A stretch of DNA of 64,000 bases from Streptomyces werraensis. Its GTDB lineage: Bacteria > Actinomycetota > Actinomycetes > Streptomycetales > Streptomycetaceae. The notes under the pieces were generated by a model. The model was not told the DNA's origin and did no database searches. It was given only the letters and a program-made list of their open reading frames with translations. This document shows, one piece after another, positions 51,699 through 60,207 of the stretch. The stretch lies in contig BNBX01000007.1 of NCBI GenBank assembly GCA_014656175.1, forward strand, positions 65,447 through 129,446. The letters are read 5' to 3'. Position numbers and translations under genes: made by a program. Numbering within the stretch: the first letter of the stretch is position 1; each line of letters starts with the position of its first letter.

Positions 51699-51888
51699 GC
51701 TCCTCGACTCTGGGAAACGACGGGATCGCCGCGTTCCAGCAGGTCATCCGGCACGTCGTGAACTGCCAGTCTAGGACCGGGTGACGGGCCCGGGCACCAG
51801 GTTCGACGCGAACCGGAACCCACCTCACCGGACAGCCGCCGCATGCCGGGCGACCGCCTCCCGCGCACCGGCCGGTACGCTCGACGGT

Positions 51889-52344
51889 ATGCGGATCTCC
51901 GTCTCGTCCGACATGGACGAACCCGTCGCCCGCGCCCTGGTCGACGCCTTGCGTGAGCGCGGCCACGAGGTGCGCGCCCACGGCGCCCTGAGCCCCGGGG
52001 ACGACCCGCAGTGGGCCGTCTGCTCCGAGGCCGCCGCCCGCGACGTCGCCGACGGGAGGGCCGACCAGGCGGTGGTGTGCTGCTGGACCGGGACCGGCGC
52101 CTCGATCGCCGCCAACAAGGTGCCCGGGGTCCGGGCAGCCCTGTGCACCGACGCGTACACCGCCGACGGCGCCCGCCGCTGGAACGACGCCAACGTGCTG
52201 GCGATCGGCCTGCGGCTCACCTCCGTCCCGCTGCTCCAGGAGATCCTCGACGCATGGTTCGCCGGCCGGCCCAGCGACGACCCCGAGGACCGCGCCAACG
52301 TGGAGCGCACCACCCGTCTCGACCGCGAACGCGCCGGCGCCTGA
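51889..52344 (+). CDS. RpiB/LacA/LacB-family sugar-phosphate isomerase
   Basis: 151 residues. RISVSSDMDEPVARALVDAL, VVCCWTGTGASIAANKVPGV, RAALCTDAYTADGARRWNDA and NVLAIGLRLT follow the RpiB fold, with CWTGTGASIAANK equivalent to the active-site C-G-T-G-x-G/S motif. The canonical ribose-5-phosphate isomerase B is usually YKVAIGSDHAG at the start, which differs here, so the substrate may not be ribose-5-phosphate. It lies between a membrane acyltransferase and a SpoIIE gene without functional linkage. Confidence 0.87.
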   Translation: MRISVSSDMDEPVARALVDALRERGHEVRAHGALSPGDDPQWAVCSEAAARDVADGRADQAVVCCWTGTGASIAANKVPGVRAALCTDAYTADGARRWNDANVLAIGLRLTSVPLLQEILDAWFAGRPSDDPEDRANVERTTRLDRERAGA

Positions 52345-52354
52345 CGACGGCCCG

Positions 52355-53584
52355 TCACAGCCGCACGACGACCAGTGCCGTGTCGTCCGTGGCGCCGCCC
52401 GGCGGCAGCAGTTCCCGCAGCACCGTGTCCGCCAGCGGCTCCGGGTCCAGCGTGCGGTGCCGGCGCAGGGACTCCGCCAGCCGGTGCAGCCCGGCGTCGA
52501 TGTCCTCCCGCCGCCGTTCGATCAGCCCGTCGGTGTAGAGCACGAGAGTCGCCCCCGGCGAGAAGACCGTCGACGCCTCCGGCCGCGGCCGCGGATCCGG
52601 ACGGGCGTCCAGCGGCGGGTCCGTCGCCCGGTCCAGGAACTCCACCCGGCCGTCGTCGTGCAGCAGCACCGGCGGCGGATGGCCGGCGCTGCTGTAGGTG
52701 ATGCCCTGCCGGTCGAAGTCGATGAACGTCGTCACGACCGTCGCCGACTCCGCGCCGTCCACCACGTTCGCGTACCGGCCCAGCACGTTCAGCGCCTGGG
52801 CCGGCCCGTCCGCCACCCGGGACGCGGCGCTCAGCGCGCTGCGCAGCTGGCCCATGACCCCGGCCGCCTCCAGACCGTGACCCACCACGTCGCCCACCGA
52901 CACGCCGATGCGGTGGCCGCCCACCAGGTCCACCAGGTCGTACCAGTCCCCGCACACGTTCAGCGCGCCCACCGCCGGCCGGTAGCGCACCGCGGCCCGG
53001 CGATGGCCCACCTGCCGGCGCGCCGGCAGCATCGCCTTCTGCAGCACCAGGGCCACCTCACGCTCCCGGGCGTGCGCCTCGCGCAGCCGGTTGTTGAGCT
53101 CCTGCAGCTCCCTGGCGCGCGTGTACAGCTCGGCCTCCAGCACCCGTCCCGCCGCGTCGCCGCCGAGCCCCCGGGCCCGCACGAACTCGGTGACCTCCTC
53201 GACCCGGTGCACGATCAGCCGCACCCGCCCGTCAGGGCCGAGGACCGGGCTGTTCACCGGCGACCAGTAGTGCTCGTGCCAGTCGCCCGAGTGCTCGGGG
53301 GACTCGACGTCGTAGCGCTGCAGGGCCATCGAGTCGCGCTCTCCGGTGGCCAGCACCCGCAGCAGCGAGGCCCGCAGCTGGTGCGAGTGGTGCGAGGCGG
53401 GGGCGTTGACCGACTCCGGGAACACGTCGAAGACGTAGCGGCCCAGCAGGGACTCGCGCGAACGTCCGATGCCGCGCACGTACGCCTCGTTGACGTCGGC
53501 GAACACCAGGTCAGGGGTCAGCAGCGCCACCATGCCCGGCAGCGCCCGGTACACCGCCTCGAAGTCGATCGTCGTGCCTGCCAT
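52355..53584 (-). CDS. PAS-SpoIIE PP2C-type phosphatase
   Basis: 409 residues. A PAS domain (FEAVYRALPGMVALLTPDLV, DVNEAYVRGIGRSRESLLG) is followed by a short coiled coil (ARELQELNNRLREAHARERE) and a SpoIIE domain with GDWYDLVDLVGGHRIGVSVG, DVVGHGLEAAGVM and ATDDTALVVVRL. The metal-binding Asp residues are intact. It would dephosphorylate an anti-anti-sigma partner in response to a small ligand or redox signal. It is 9 bases downstream of a second SpoIIE gene. Confidence 0.93.
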   Translation of the reverse strand: MAGTTIDFEAVYRALPGMVALLTPDLVFADVNEAYVRGIGRSRESLLGRYVFDVFPESVNAPASHHSHQLRASLLRVLATGERDSMALQRYDVESPEHSGDWHEHYWSPVNSPVLGPDGRVRLIVHRVEEVTEFVRARGLGGDAAGRVLEAELYTRARELQELNNRLREAHAREREVALVLQKAMLPARRQVGHRRAAVRYRPAVGALNVCGDWYDLVDLVGGHRIGVSVGDVVGHGLEAAGVMGQLRSALSAASRVADGPAQALNVLGRYANVVDGAESATVVTTFIDFDRQGITYSSAGHPPPVLLHDDGRVEFLDRATDPPLDARPDPRPRPEASTVFSPGATLVLYTDGLIERRREDIDAGLHRLAESLRRHRTLDPEPLADTVLRELLPPGGATDDTALVVVRL

Positions 53585-53593
53585 GGCCCCGCC

Positions 53594-56113
53594 TCACTCC
53601 GTGGGAGTGGTCAGCGGCTGCTCCGCCCAGATGATCTTCCCGTCGGGCACGAACCGCGTGCCCCAGCGCTCCGCCAGCTGCGACACCAGCAGCAGCCCCC
53701 GGCCGCCCTCGTCCATCGCGCGCGGATGCCGCAGATGCGGGGCGCTCGCGCCGCCGTCGAGTACCTCGCACACCAGCGTCCGTTCCCGGATCAGCCGTAG
53801 CCTCACCCGCCCGGAGGCGTGCCGGATCGCGTTCGTCACCAGCTCGCTCACCAGCAGCTCCGTGGTGAACTTCACCTCCTCGTCGAGACCCCAGCGGGAC
53901 AGCTGGTCCTGGGCCGTTCTGCGGGCGTCCGCCACCACCGCCGGGTCCGGCGACAGCTCCCACGCCGCGATCTGCTCCGACGCGAGCCGCCTGGTCCGCG
54001 CCATCAGCAGCGCCACGTCGTCCTCCGGGTGGGCCGGGACCAGCGCGTCGACCACCGCCTGGCAGCTGGGCCGCAGCTCGCGCGCCATGCCCTCCAGGGC
54101 CCGCCGCAGCCGCTCCCGTCCTGACTCCTCCACGCCGTCGCCGCCGTACGCCAGCAGCCCGTCCGTGTGCAGCACCAGCGTGCTGCCCTCGGCCAGGGAC
54201 ACCTCCACCGCCTCGAACGGCGGACCGCCCACCCCGAGCGGCGGCCCCTGCGGCAGGTCCACGAAGCCGACCGTGCCGTCCGGCGCCACCACCGCCGGCG
54301 CGGGATGGCCCGCGGCGGCCATCGTGCAGCGCCCGTCCGCCGGGTCGTACACCACGTACACGCAGGCGGAGCCGACGGAGCTGCCCCCGCCGCCCCCGTC
54401 GTCCCCCTCCCCGTCGCCGTCGTCCCGGGCCGAGCGGCTGGCCAGGTCGTCCAGGTGCGCCAGCACCTCCTCGGGCGGCAGGTCGATCGCGGCCAGCGTG
54501 CGGACCGCCGTGCGCAGCCGCCCCATGGCCGCGGCCGCGTCGATGCCGTGGCCGGGCACCTCGCCGACCACCAGCGCGACCCGGGCGGCGGCCAGCGGGA
54601 TCACGTCGTACCAGTCGCCGCCCAGGCCGGTCAGCTCGTCGGCCGGCCGGTAGCAGGCGGCCACCTCGACGGCGTCCTGGTCGGGCAGCCGGCGCGGCAG
54701 CAGGCTGCGCTGGAGCACCAGCGCGGCGTCCCGCTCGCGGGTGTAGCGGCGGGCGTTGTCCACGCACACGGCGGCGCGCGAGACCAGGTCCTCGGCCAGG
54801 TGCAGGTCGTCCGGGTCGAAGGGGCTCTGACGGCGGCGGAAGAACGTGGTGAGGCCCAGGGTGACGCCGCGCGCCCGGATCGGGACGATCATCACGCTCT
54901 GCAGGCCCAGCTCCAGGAACGTGGACTCCCGGCCGTCCGGCGCGCCGGCGGCCCACTCCACGGCCAGCGGGTCGAGCTGCTCCTGCCGCCAGGACTCCCC
55001 CGTGGTCAGGCACCACACGGGCGGGGAGTCCGTCAGGTAGGAGACGACCGCACCGCTGTCCACGGCCGTCCGCGGCAGATCCTCGTACAGGGACCGGTGG
55101 CCCGCGCGGCGCAGCGGCACCCGATCGGACCCGGCGAGCGGCTCCGGGACCGGCTCGGCTCCCCGCAGCACCGTCTCCAGCAGGTCCACGGTGACGAAGT
55201 CGGCGAGGCCGGGCACGGTGACGTCCGCCAGTTCCTGCGCGGTGGTCATCACGTCGAGGGTGCGGCCGATGTACTGGCCGGCCCGGTCGAGAAGGGCGAG
55301 GCGCTGCCGGGCGCGGTGCCGGTCGGTGACGTCCACGACGGTGTAGTACACGCCCATCGGGTCGCCCCGGTCGTCCTCGATGCGGGTGAACGACAGCATG
55401 TGCGCGGTCTCCCGCAGCGGGGCCGAGCGCACCCGGCCGACGTACTCGTAGCCGACCACCTGCTCGCCGGTCTCCAGCACGTGCCGCATCCGCTCCTCGA
55501 CGGCCTCGCTGTCCATGCCCGGCTGGACGTCGGCGACCCGCAGGCCCAGACGGCTCCGGCCCGGGCCGCCGCCCCACCGCTCCAGGGCCGCGTTGGACCA
55601 GACGTAGCGCAGCTCCGGGTCCACGATGGCGATGCCGATGGGATTGCCGACGACGATCTGTTCCAGCACGCCGCGGCTCATGTCCCAGCCCCGCGCGCCG
55701 TCCCCCAGTTCCGACAGCAGCACCAGCACCGCCGGGCGGCCCTGCGGCGCCGTGGCCGGGGCGACCCGCACCGACACCGGCACCGGGTGCCCGTCCCGGT
55801 GGAGGGCCGTCATCAGTCCCGTCCAGTCGCCGCCGGCGCGGCACCGGTGAAGCAGGTCCTCCATCCGCTCGGCGTCCCCGGCCTCCAGCAGATCGGCGAA
55901 CTTCCGGCCCACCGCCTCCGCCGCGCCGTGGCCCAGCAGCCGCTCCGCGTGCGCCGTCCAGCCCGACACCAGACCGTGCGGGTCCAGCAGCAGCGGCGCG
56001 GCGTCGGCCACGTCGAACCCCTGCCGGGCTCCTCCCTGCTCCTTGTGTCGGCCCACGGACGGCCTCTCTGTCGCTGAGAGTGTTCTGTCACCTTCGTCCC
56101 CGCTAGTCCCCAT
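53594..56113 (-). CDS. PAS-PAS-GAF-SpoIIE-HATPase multidomain regulator
   Basis: 839 residues from ATG 56113. Domains in order: a PAS (LLLDPHGLVSGWTAHAERLL), a second PAS (VGNPIGIAIVDPELRYVWSN), a GAF (QLDPLAVEWAAGA...FFRRRQSPFDPDDLHLAED), a SpoIIE phosphatase and a C-terminal HATPase (LVSELVTNAIRHASGR, EGGRGLLLVSQLAER). In the phosphatase the metal motif reads VGEVPGHGIDAA, Glu in place of the usual Asp of GDVxGHG. It combines phosphatase and anti-sigma-kinase modules, a partner-switching arrangement typical of Streptomyces. Confidence 0.93.
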   Translation of the reverse strand: MGTSGDEGDRTLSATERPSVGRHKEQGGARQGFDVADAAPLLLDPHGLVSGWTAHAERLLGHGAAEAVGRKFADLLEAGDAERMEDLLHRCRAGGDWTGLMTALHRDGHPVPVSVRVAPATAPQGRPAVLVLLSELGDGARGWDMSRGVLEQIVVGNPIGIAIVDPELRYVWSNAALERWGGGPGRSRLGLRVADVQPGMDSEAVEERMRHVLETGEQVVGYEYVGRVRSAPLRETAHMLSFTRIEDDRGDPMGVYYTVVDVTDRHRARQRLALLDRAGQYIGRTLDVMTTAQELADVTVPGLADFVTVDLLETVLRGAEPVPEPLAGSDRVPLRRAGHRSLYEDLPRTAVDSGAVVSYLTDSPPVWCLTTGESWRQEQLDPLAVEWAAGAPDGRESTFLELGLQSVMIVPIRARGVTLGLTTFFRRRQSPFDPDDLHLAEDLVSRAAVCVDNARRYTRERDAALVLQRSLLPRRLPDQDAVEVAACYRPADELTGLGGDWYDVIPLAAARVALVVGEVPGHGIDAAAAMGRLRTAVRTLAAIDLPPEEVLAHLDDLASRSARDDGDGEGDDGGGGGSSVGSACVYVVYDPADGRCTMAAAGHPAPAVVAPDGTVGFVDLPQGPPLGVGGPPFEAVEVSLAEGSTLVLHTDGLLAYGGDGVEESGRERLRRALEGMARELRPSCQAVVDALVPAHPEDDVALLMARTRRLASEQIAAWELSPDPAVVADARRTAQDQLSRWGLDEEVKFTTELLVSELVTNAIRHASGRVRLRLIRERTLVCEVLDGGASAPHLRHPRAMDEGGRGLLLVSQLAERWGTRFVPDGKIIWAEQPLTTPTE

Positions 56114-56241
56114 CTTGACCCCGATGACCGGCCGGGGGCTTCCCGGAGGTCGGCCACCGGTGCCCCGCGCCCTTGGTCCGAGCGCCCCGGACACGCCGCC
56201 GCCCCCGCCGGGAAGGTCCGGCGGGGGCGGCGGGCAGGCGG

Positions 56242-57468
56242 TCAGACCTGGCGGCTGAGCACCTTCTCCAGCGTGCGCAGCGCCTCCCGCAACTCGTCCG
56301 CGGTGACGGTCAGCGGGGGGGCCAGCCGGACGGTCGAGCCGTGCGTGTCCTTGACGAGGATGCCCTCACGCATCAGACGCTCGCTGACCTCCCGGCCGGT
56401 GCCGAGGGCCGGGTCGACGTCCACGCCCGCCCACAGGCCGCGGCTGCGGAAGCCGGTGACGCCCTTGCCGACCAGCGCCTCCAGACCCTCCCGCAGCACC
56501 ACGCCCAGCTCGGCCGCGCGCCGCTGGAACTCGCCCGTCTCCAGCAGCTCCACCACGGCCGTGCCCACGGCGGCCGCCAGCGGGTTCCCGCCGAACGTCG
56601 ACCCGTGTTCACCCGGGTGGAGCACCTGGAGCACCTCGCGCCGGGCCGCCACCGCCGACACCGGGACGATGCCGCCGCCCAGTGCCTTGCCCAGCAGCAC
56701 CACGTCCGGCACGACCGACTCGTGCTCCACGGCCAGCGTGCGCCCGGTGCGGCCGAGCCCCGACTGGATCTCGTCCGCGACGAACAGGCACCCGGCGCGC
56801 CGGGTCAGCTCCCGCACCCCGGCCAGATAGCCGTCGTCCGGGATCACCACGCCCGCCTCGCCCTGGATCGGCTCGATCAGCACCGCCGCCGTCGTCTCGT
56901 CGACCGCCTCCTCCATGGCCGCGAGGTCGTTGTACGGCACCACCCGGAACCCCGGCGTGAAGGGGCCGAACCCCGCGCGGGCCGTCTCGTCCGTGGAGAA
57001 GCTGACGATCGTCGTCGTCCGGCCGTGGAAGTTGTCCGCCGCCACCACGACCGTCGCCCGGTCGGCGGGAACGCCCTTCACGTCGTAGGCCCATTTGCGG
57101 GCCACCTTGATGCCGCTCTCCACCGCCTCCGCGCCGGTGTTCATCGGCAGCACCATGTCCAGGCCGGTCAGCGCGGCCAGGCGCTCCGCGAACTCCGCCA
57201 GCCGGTCGTTGTGGAAGGCGCGCGAGGTCAGCGTGAGCCGGTCCAGCTGGCGGTGCGCCGCCTCGATCAGCGCCGGGTGCCGGTGGCCGAAGTTCAGCGC
57301 CGAGTAGCCGGCCAGCATGTCCAGGTACGTGCGGCCCTCGACGTCCTCCACCCAGGCGCCCTCCGCGCGGGCGACGACCACGGGCAGCGGATGGTAGTTG
57401 TGCGCGAGGACCGGTTCCTCCGCCGCGATCAGCTCGGCGGACGAACGCGTACGGGGGGCAGAGGTCAT
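56242..57468 (-). CDS. rocD: Ornithine aminotransferase
   Basis: 408 residues. The class III aminotransferase features are NYHPLPVVVARAEGAWVEDV, VLPMNTGAEAVESGIKVARK, DNFHGRTTTIVSFS, FVADEIQSGLGRTGR and the PLP Lys in VLLGKALGGGIVPVS; HGSTFGGNPLAAAVG is OAT-type. It converts ornithine to glutamate semialdehyde. ATG 57468 overlaps the ddaH stop (ATGA), so it is translated with it. Confidence 0.95.
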   Translation of the reverse strand: MTSAPRTRSSAELIAAEEPVLAHNYHPLPVVVARAEGAWVEDVEGRTYLDMLAGYSALNFGHRHPALIEAAHRQLDRLTLTSRAFHNDRLAEFAERLAALTGLDMVLPMNTGAEAVESGIKVARKWAYDVKGVPADRATVVVAADNFHGRTTTIVSFSTDETARAGFGPFTPGFRVVPYNDLAAMEEAVDETTAAVLIEPIQGEAGVVIPDDGYLAGVRELTRRAGCLFVADEIQSGLGRTGRTLAVEHESVVPDVVLLGKALGGGIVPVSAVAARREVLQVLHPGEHGSTFGGNPLAAAVGTAVVELLETGEFQRRAAELGVVLREGLEALVGKGVTGFRSRGLWAGVDVDPALGTGREVSERLMREGILVKDTHGSTVRLAPPLTVTADELREALRTLEKVLSRQV

Positions 57469-58277
57469 GGGCGGATCTCCTGAGTGCAGCACTTGATGCC
57501 CCCGCCCGCCTTGTGGAACTCGGACAGGTCGACGGGGACGGGGACGTAACCGCGGTCGGCGAGCCGGTCGGCGAGGGCCGTCGCCTCCGGCGGGATGAAC
57601 ACATGACGGCCGTCCGAGACGGAGTTCAGGCCGAACGACATGGCGTCCTCCCGGGTGGCGAGGACCGCGTCCGGGTACAGCCGCTCCAGCACCTCACGGC
57701 TGCCCGGCGAGAACGCCTCCGGGTAGTACGCGACGTTCTCCTCGTCCAGCACGAACAGCGCCGTGTCCAGGTGGTAGAAGTACGGGTCCACCAGGGTCAG
57801 GCCGATCACCGGCACCCCGAAGAACTCCTGGGCCTCCCGGTGCGCCTCCGGCGTGGTGCGGAAGCCGGTCCCCGCGAGGATCCAGCGCCCGGCGGGCACC
57901 AGGTCGCCCTCGCCCTCGCACACCGACTCCGGGTGCTGGACGTCGAAGCCGTGCGCCTTGAACCAGGCCGCGTACGGCGCCGACTCCGGACGCCGCTCCG
58001 GCGCGTGGAACTGCGAGCCGAACACACGCCCGTCCACGACGACCGCCGCGTTCGCGGCGAACACCATGTCGGGCAGACCGGGCAGCGGTTCCACGGTCTC
58101 CACGGTATGGCCGTGGCGGCGGTAGGCGTCGACCAGCGACAGCCACTGCCGCCGGGCGAGTGAGACGTCGACGGGTCGGTCCGGACGCATCCAGGGATTG
58201 ATCGCGTACCGCACGGCAAAGAATCTGGGTTCGCAGACGAGATATCGCCGTGGGCGCGCCACACGTGATTCGGGCAC
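57465..58277 (-). CDS. ddaH: Dimethylarginine dimethylaminohydrolase / amidinotransferase family
   Basis: 270 residues from GTG 58277 with GGAGG nine bases upstream. RRYLVCEPRFFAVRYAINPW, PDMVFAANAAVVVDGRVFGS, the catalytic His in YFYHLDTALFVLDEENVAYY and the Cys in GGGIKCCTQEIRP fit DDAH. It hydrolyses methylated arginine to citrulline, or acts on a related guanidino compound. The operon with rocD points to arginine/ornithine breakdown. The upstream Lrp gene is the likely regulator. Confidence 0.9.
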   Translation of the reverse strand: MPESRVARPRRYLVCEPRFFAVRYAINPWMRPDRPVDVSLARRQWLSLVDAYRRHGHTVETVEPLPGLPDMVFAANAAVVVDGRVFGSQFHAPERRPESAPYAAWFKAHGFDVQHPESVCEGEGDLVPAGRWILAGTGFRTTPEAHREAQEFFGVPVIGLTLVDPYFYHLDTALFVLDEENVAYYPEAFSPGSREVLERLYPDAVLATREDAMSFGLNSVSDGRHVFIPPEATALADRLADRGYVPVPVDLSEFHKAGGGIKCCTQEIRP

Positions 58278-58358
58278 GAAGGGGTTCCTCCGCTTCACAC
58301 GGTGTCGACTAGGGGTGACTCCACGGTAGGAACGCGGCCGCACGGCCGACAAGCGACG

Positions 58359-58382
58359 GATCCTGCGTGTGCACGCAGGATC
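58359..58382. promoter_or_regulatory. Long palindrome between lrp and ddaH
   Basis: Ten-base perfect arms GATCCTGCGT (58359-58368) and ACGCAGGATC (58373-58382) flank GTGC. It begins 19 bases past the lrp stop and 82 bases before the ddaH start. It could be an Lrp operator for ddaH-rocD or a terminator of lrp. Confidence 0.55.
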
Positions 58383-58400
58383 ACTGCGTCTTTCCCGGCC

Positions 58401-58904
58401 TCAGCGCACGTCCGGTGCGTCGTCCGGGGCGGGTTGCGTCACTCCTGCCTCAGGACTGTCGGGCAGCAGGTGCGACAGCACCATCACGCTGATCGTCTTC
58501 CGGATGAAGGGCTCCTGGCGGATCCGCTCCAGCACCTCCTCGAAGTGCTCCACGTCCCGCGCCCGCACGTGCAGCAGCGCGTCCGCGCCCCCGGTCACCG
58601 TCATGGCCGCCGCGATCTCCGGATGGTTGCGCACCACCTCCGCCAGCCGCCGCGGCGGCGCCGCACCCTCGCAGTACACCTCCACGTACGCCTCGGTGCG
58701 CCAGCCCAGCGCGGACGGCCGCACGGTCGCGGTGAACCCGGTGATCACCCCCGTCTCCCGCAGCCGGTCCACCCGGCGCTTGACGGCCGTCGCGGACAGC
58801 CCGACGGAGGCGCCGATCTCCGCGAAGGACGTCCTGGCGTTCGCCATCAGAGCGGTGACGATCTTCCGGTCGAGTTCGTCGAACGGCGTGGGCCTGCTGT
58901 TCAT
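58401..58904 (-). CDS. Lrp/AsnC family regulator of the ddaH-rocD locus
   Basis: 167 residues: FDELDRKIVTALMANARTSF, the HTH EIGASVGLSATAVKRRVDRL, then a RAM domain with AAAMTVTGGADALLHVRARD. It is on the same strand upstream of ddaH-rocD, separated by 123 bases with a palindrome. Lrp-family regulators commonly sense the amino acid whose catabolism they control, so arginine, ornithine or a methylated arginine is a reasonable ligand, but this is inferred. Confidence 0.92.
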   Translation of the reverse strand: MNSRPTPFDELDRKIVTALMANARTSFAEIGASVGLSATAVKRRVDRLRETGVITGFTATVRPSALGWRTEAYVEVYCEGAAPPRRLAEVVRNHPEIAAAMTVTGGADALLHVRARDVEHFEEVLERIRQEPFIRKTISVMVLSHLLPDSPEAGVTQPAPDDAPDVR

Positions 58905-59037
58905 GCGGGCACTGTATCGACGGCGGCCTCAGGGTCACCCCGGGTGCGCCCCGGAGGAGGACCGGCGCGGAACCGGGTGAAACGCCCTTGTCCGGCGCGT
59001 AGTCCGGACCCGGAGATCCCGCCTACACTCCACGTTC

Positions 59038-59808
59038 ATGCTGCGCGCCCTCGCCGTCGACGACGAACGCCCCTCGCTCGAGGAGCTGCTGTACCTGCTG
59101 AACGCCGACCCGCGCATCGGGAGCGCGGAAGGCGCCGGTGACGCGACCGAGGCCCTGCGCCGCATCAACCGCGCCCTGGAGTCGGGACCCGACGGGCCCG
59201 ACGCCATCGACGTCGTCTTCCTCGACATCCAGATGCCCGGCCTCGACGGACTCGACCTCGCCCGGCTGCTCACCGGATTCGCCCGTCCGCCGCTCGTCGT
59301 GTTCGTCACCGCCCACGAGGACTTCGCCGTCCAGGCCTTCGACCTCAAGGCCGTCGACTACGTGCTCAAGCCCGTCCGCAAGGAACGCCTCGCCGAAGCC
59401 GTACGGCGGGCCTCCGCCCAGCGCGGGACCACCCCGCAGGGACCCGCACCGCGCATCCCGGTGCACGAGCCCGATCCCGACCACATAGCCGTCGAGCTGG
59501 GCGGCGTCACCCGCTTCGTCGCCGTCGACGACATCACCCACGTCGAGGCCCAGGGCGACTACGCCCGCCTGCACACCGACCGCGGCAGCCACCTCGTGCG
59601 CATCCCGCTGTCCACCCTGGAGGAGCGCTGGCGCTCCCGCGGCTTCGTCCGCATCCACCGCCGCCACCTGGTCGCCCTGCGCCACATCGGCGAGCTGCGC
59701 CTGGACGCGGGCACCGTCAGCGTCCTGGTCGGCTCCGAGGAACTCCAGGTCAGCAGGCGTCACGCCCGCGAGCTGCGGGACATGCTGATGCGCCGGACCA
59801 CCGGTTAG
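59038..59808 (+). CDS. LytTR-type response regulator
   Basis: 256 residues. The receiver domain has LRALAVDDERPSLEELLYLL, the phosphorylation site in VVFLDIQMPGLDGLDLAR and the Lys in VDYVLKPVRKERL. The C-terminal LytTR DNA-binding domain reads VDDITHVEAQGDYARLHTDR and FVRIHRRHLVALRHIGEL. It is separated by two transport genes from its kinase at 61917; all four lie in one direction with tiny gaps. It probably controls its own operon or the acetate/pyruvate-type symporter. Confidence 0.95.
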   Translation: MLRALAVDDERPSLEELLYLLNADPRIGSAEGAGDATEALRRINRALESGPDGPDAIDVVFLDIQMPGLDGLDLARLLTGFARPPLVVFVTAHEDFAVQAFDLKAVDYVLKPVRKERLAEAVRRASAQRGTTPQGPAPRIPVHEPDPDHIAVELGGVTRFVAVDDITHVEAQGDYARLHTDRGSHLVRIPLSTLEERWRSRGFVRIHRRHLVALRHIGELRLDAGTVSVLVGSEELQVSRRHARELRDMLMRRTTG

Positions 59809-59826
59809 GCAGGGGGAGAGCCGCAC

Positions 59827-60186
59827 ATGCCCCAGGAACCCGCCGAGCGCCGGGTGGTCGTCACCGGCCCGCCCCGCCGCGCCGGCCGCACCTCCGGCTA
59901 CTACCGACCCCGCACCGAGATCGACGAGCAGACCACCCTCGGTCACACCTACGTCCGCACCCTGATGCGCATCCAGCTGCGCGCCGGACTCACCGTGTTC
60001 GCCGTCCTCGCGCTGCTCATCGGCCCGCTGCCGCTGGTCTTCGCCGCCGCCCCGGACGCCCGCCGCCTGGAGTGGGCGGTCCTCGGCTTCGGGCTCTACC
60101 CCCCGCTGGTCCTGCTCGCCCGCTGGTACGTGCGCCGCGCCGAACGCAACGAACGCGACTTCGTGCGGCTCGTCGAGGACCGCTGA
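59827..60186 (+). CDS. Small membrane protein, symporter partner
   Basis: 119 residues with AGGGGGAG upstream. It has a basic N-terminal tail (VVVTGPPRRAGRTSGYYRPR) and two transmembrane segments (GLTVFAVLALLIGPLPLVFA and WAVLGFGLYPPLVLLARWYV). Position and topology match the small DUF485-type subunit that precedes the ActP-like symporter in other bacteria, but the sequence itself is not a clear DUF485. Confidence 0.8.
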   Translation: MPQEPAERRVVVTGPPRRAGRTSGYYRPRTEIDEQTTLGHTYVRTLMRIQLRAGLTVFAVLALLIGPLPLVFAAAPDARRLEWAVLGFGLYPPLVLLARWYVRRAERNERDFVRLVEDR

Positions 60187-60207
60187 GACCAGAGGACCGG
60201 CACCACC

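Noticed and set aside
54167..56077. 636-residue plus-strand frame opposite the SpoIIE/HATPase gene
   Set aside because: Antisense shadow; composition not protein-like and contradicted by a complete multidomain protein on the minus strand.
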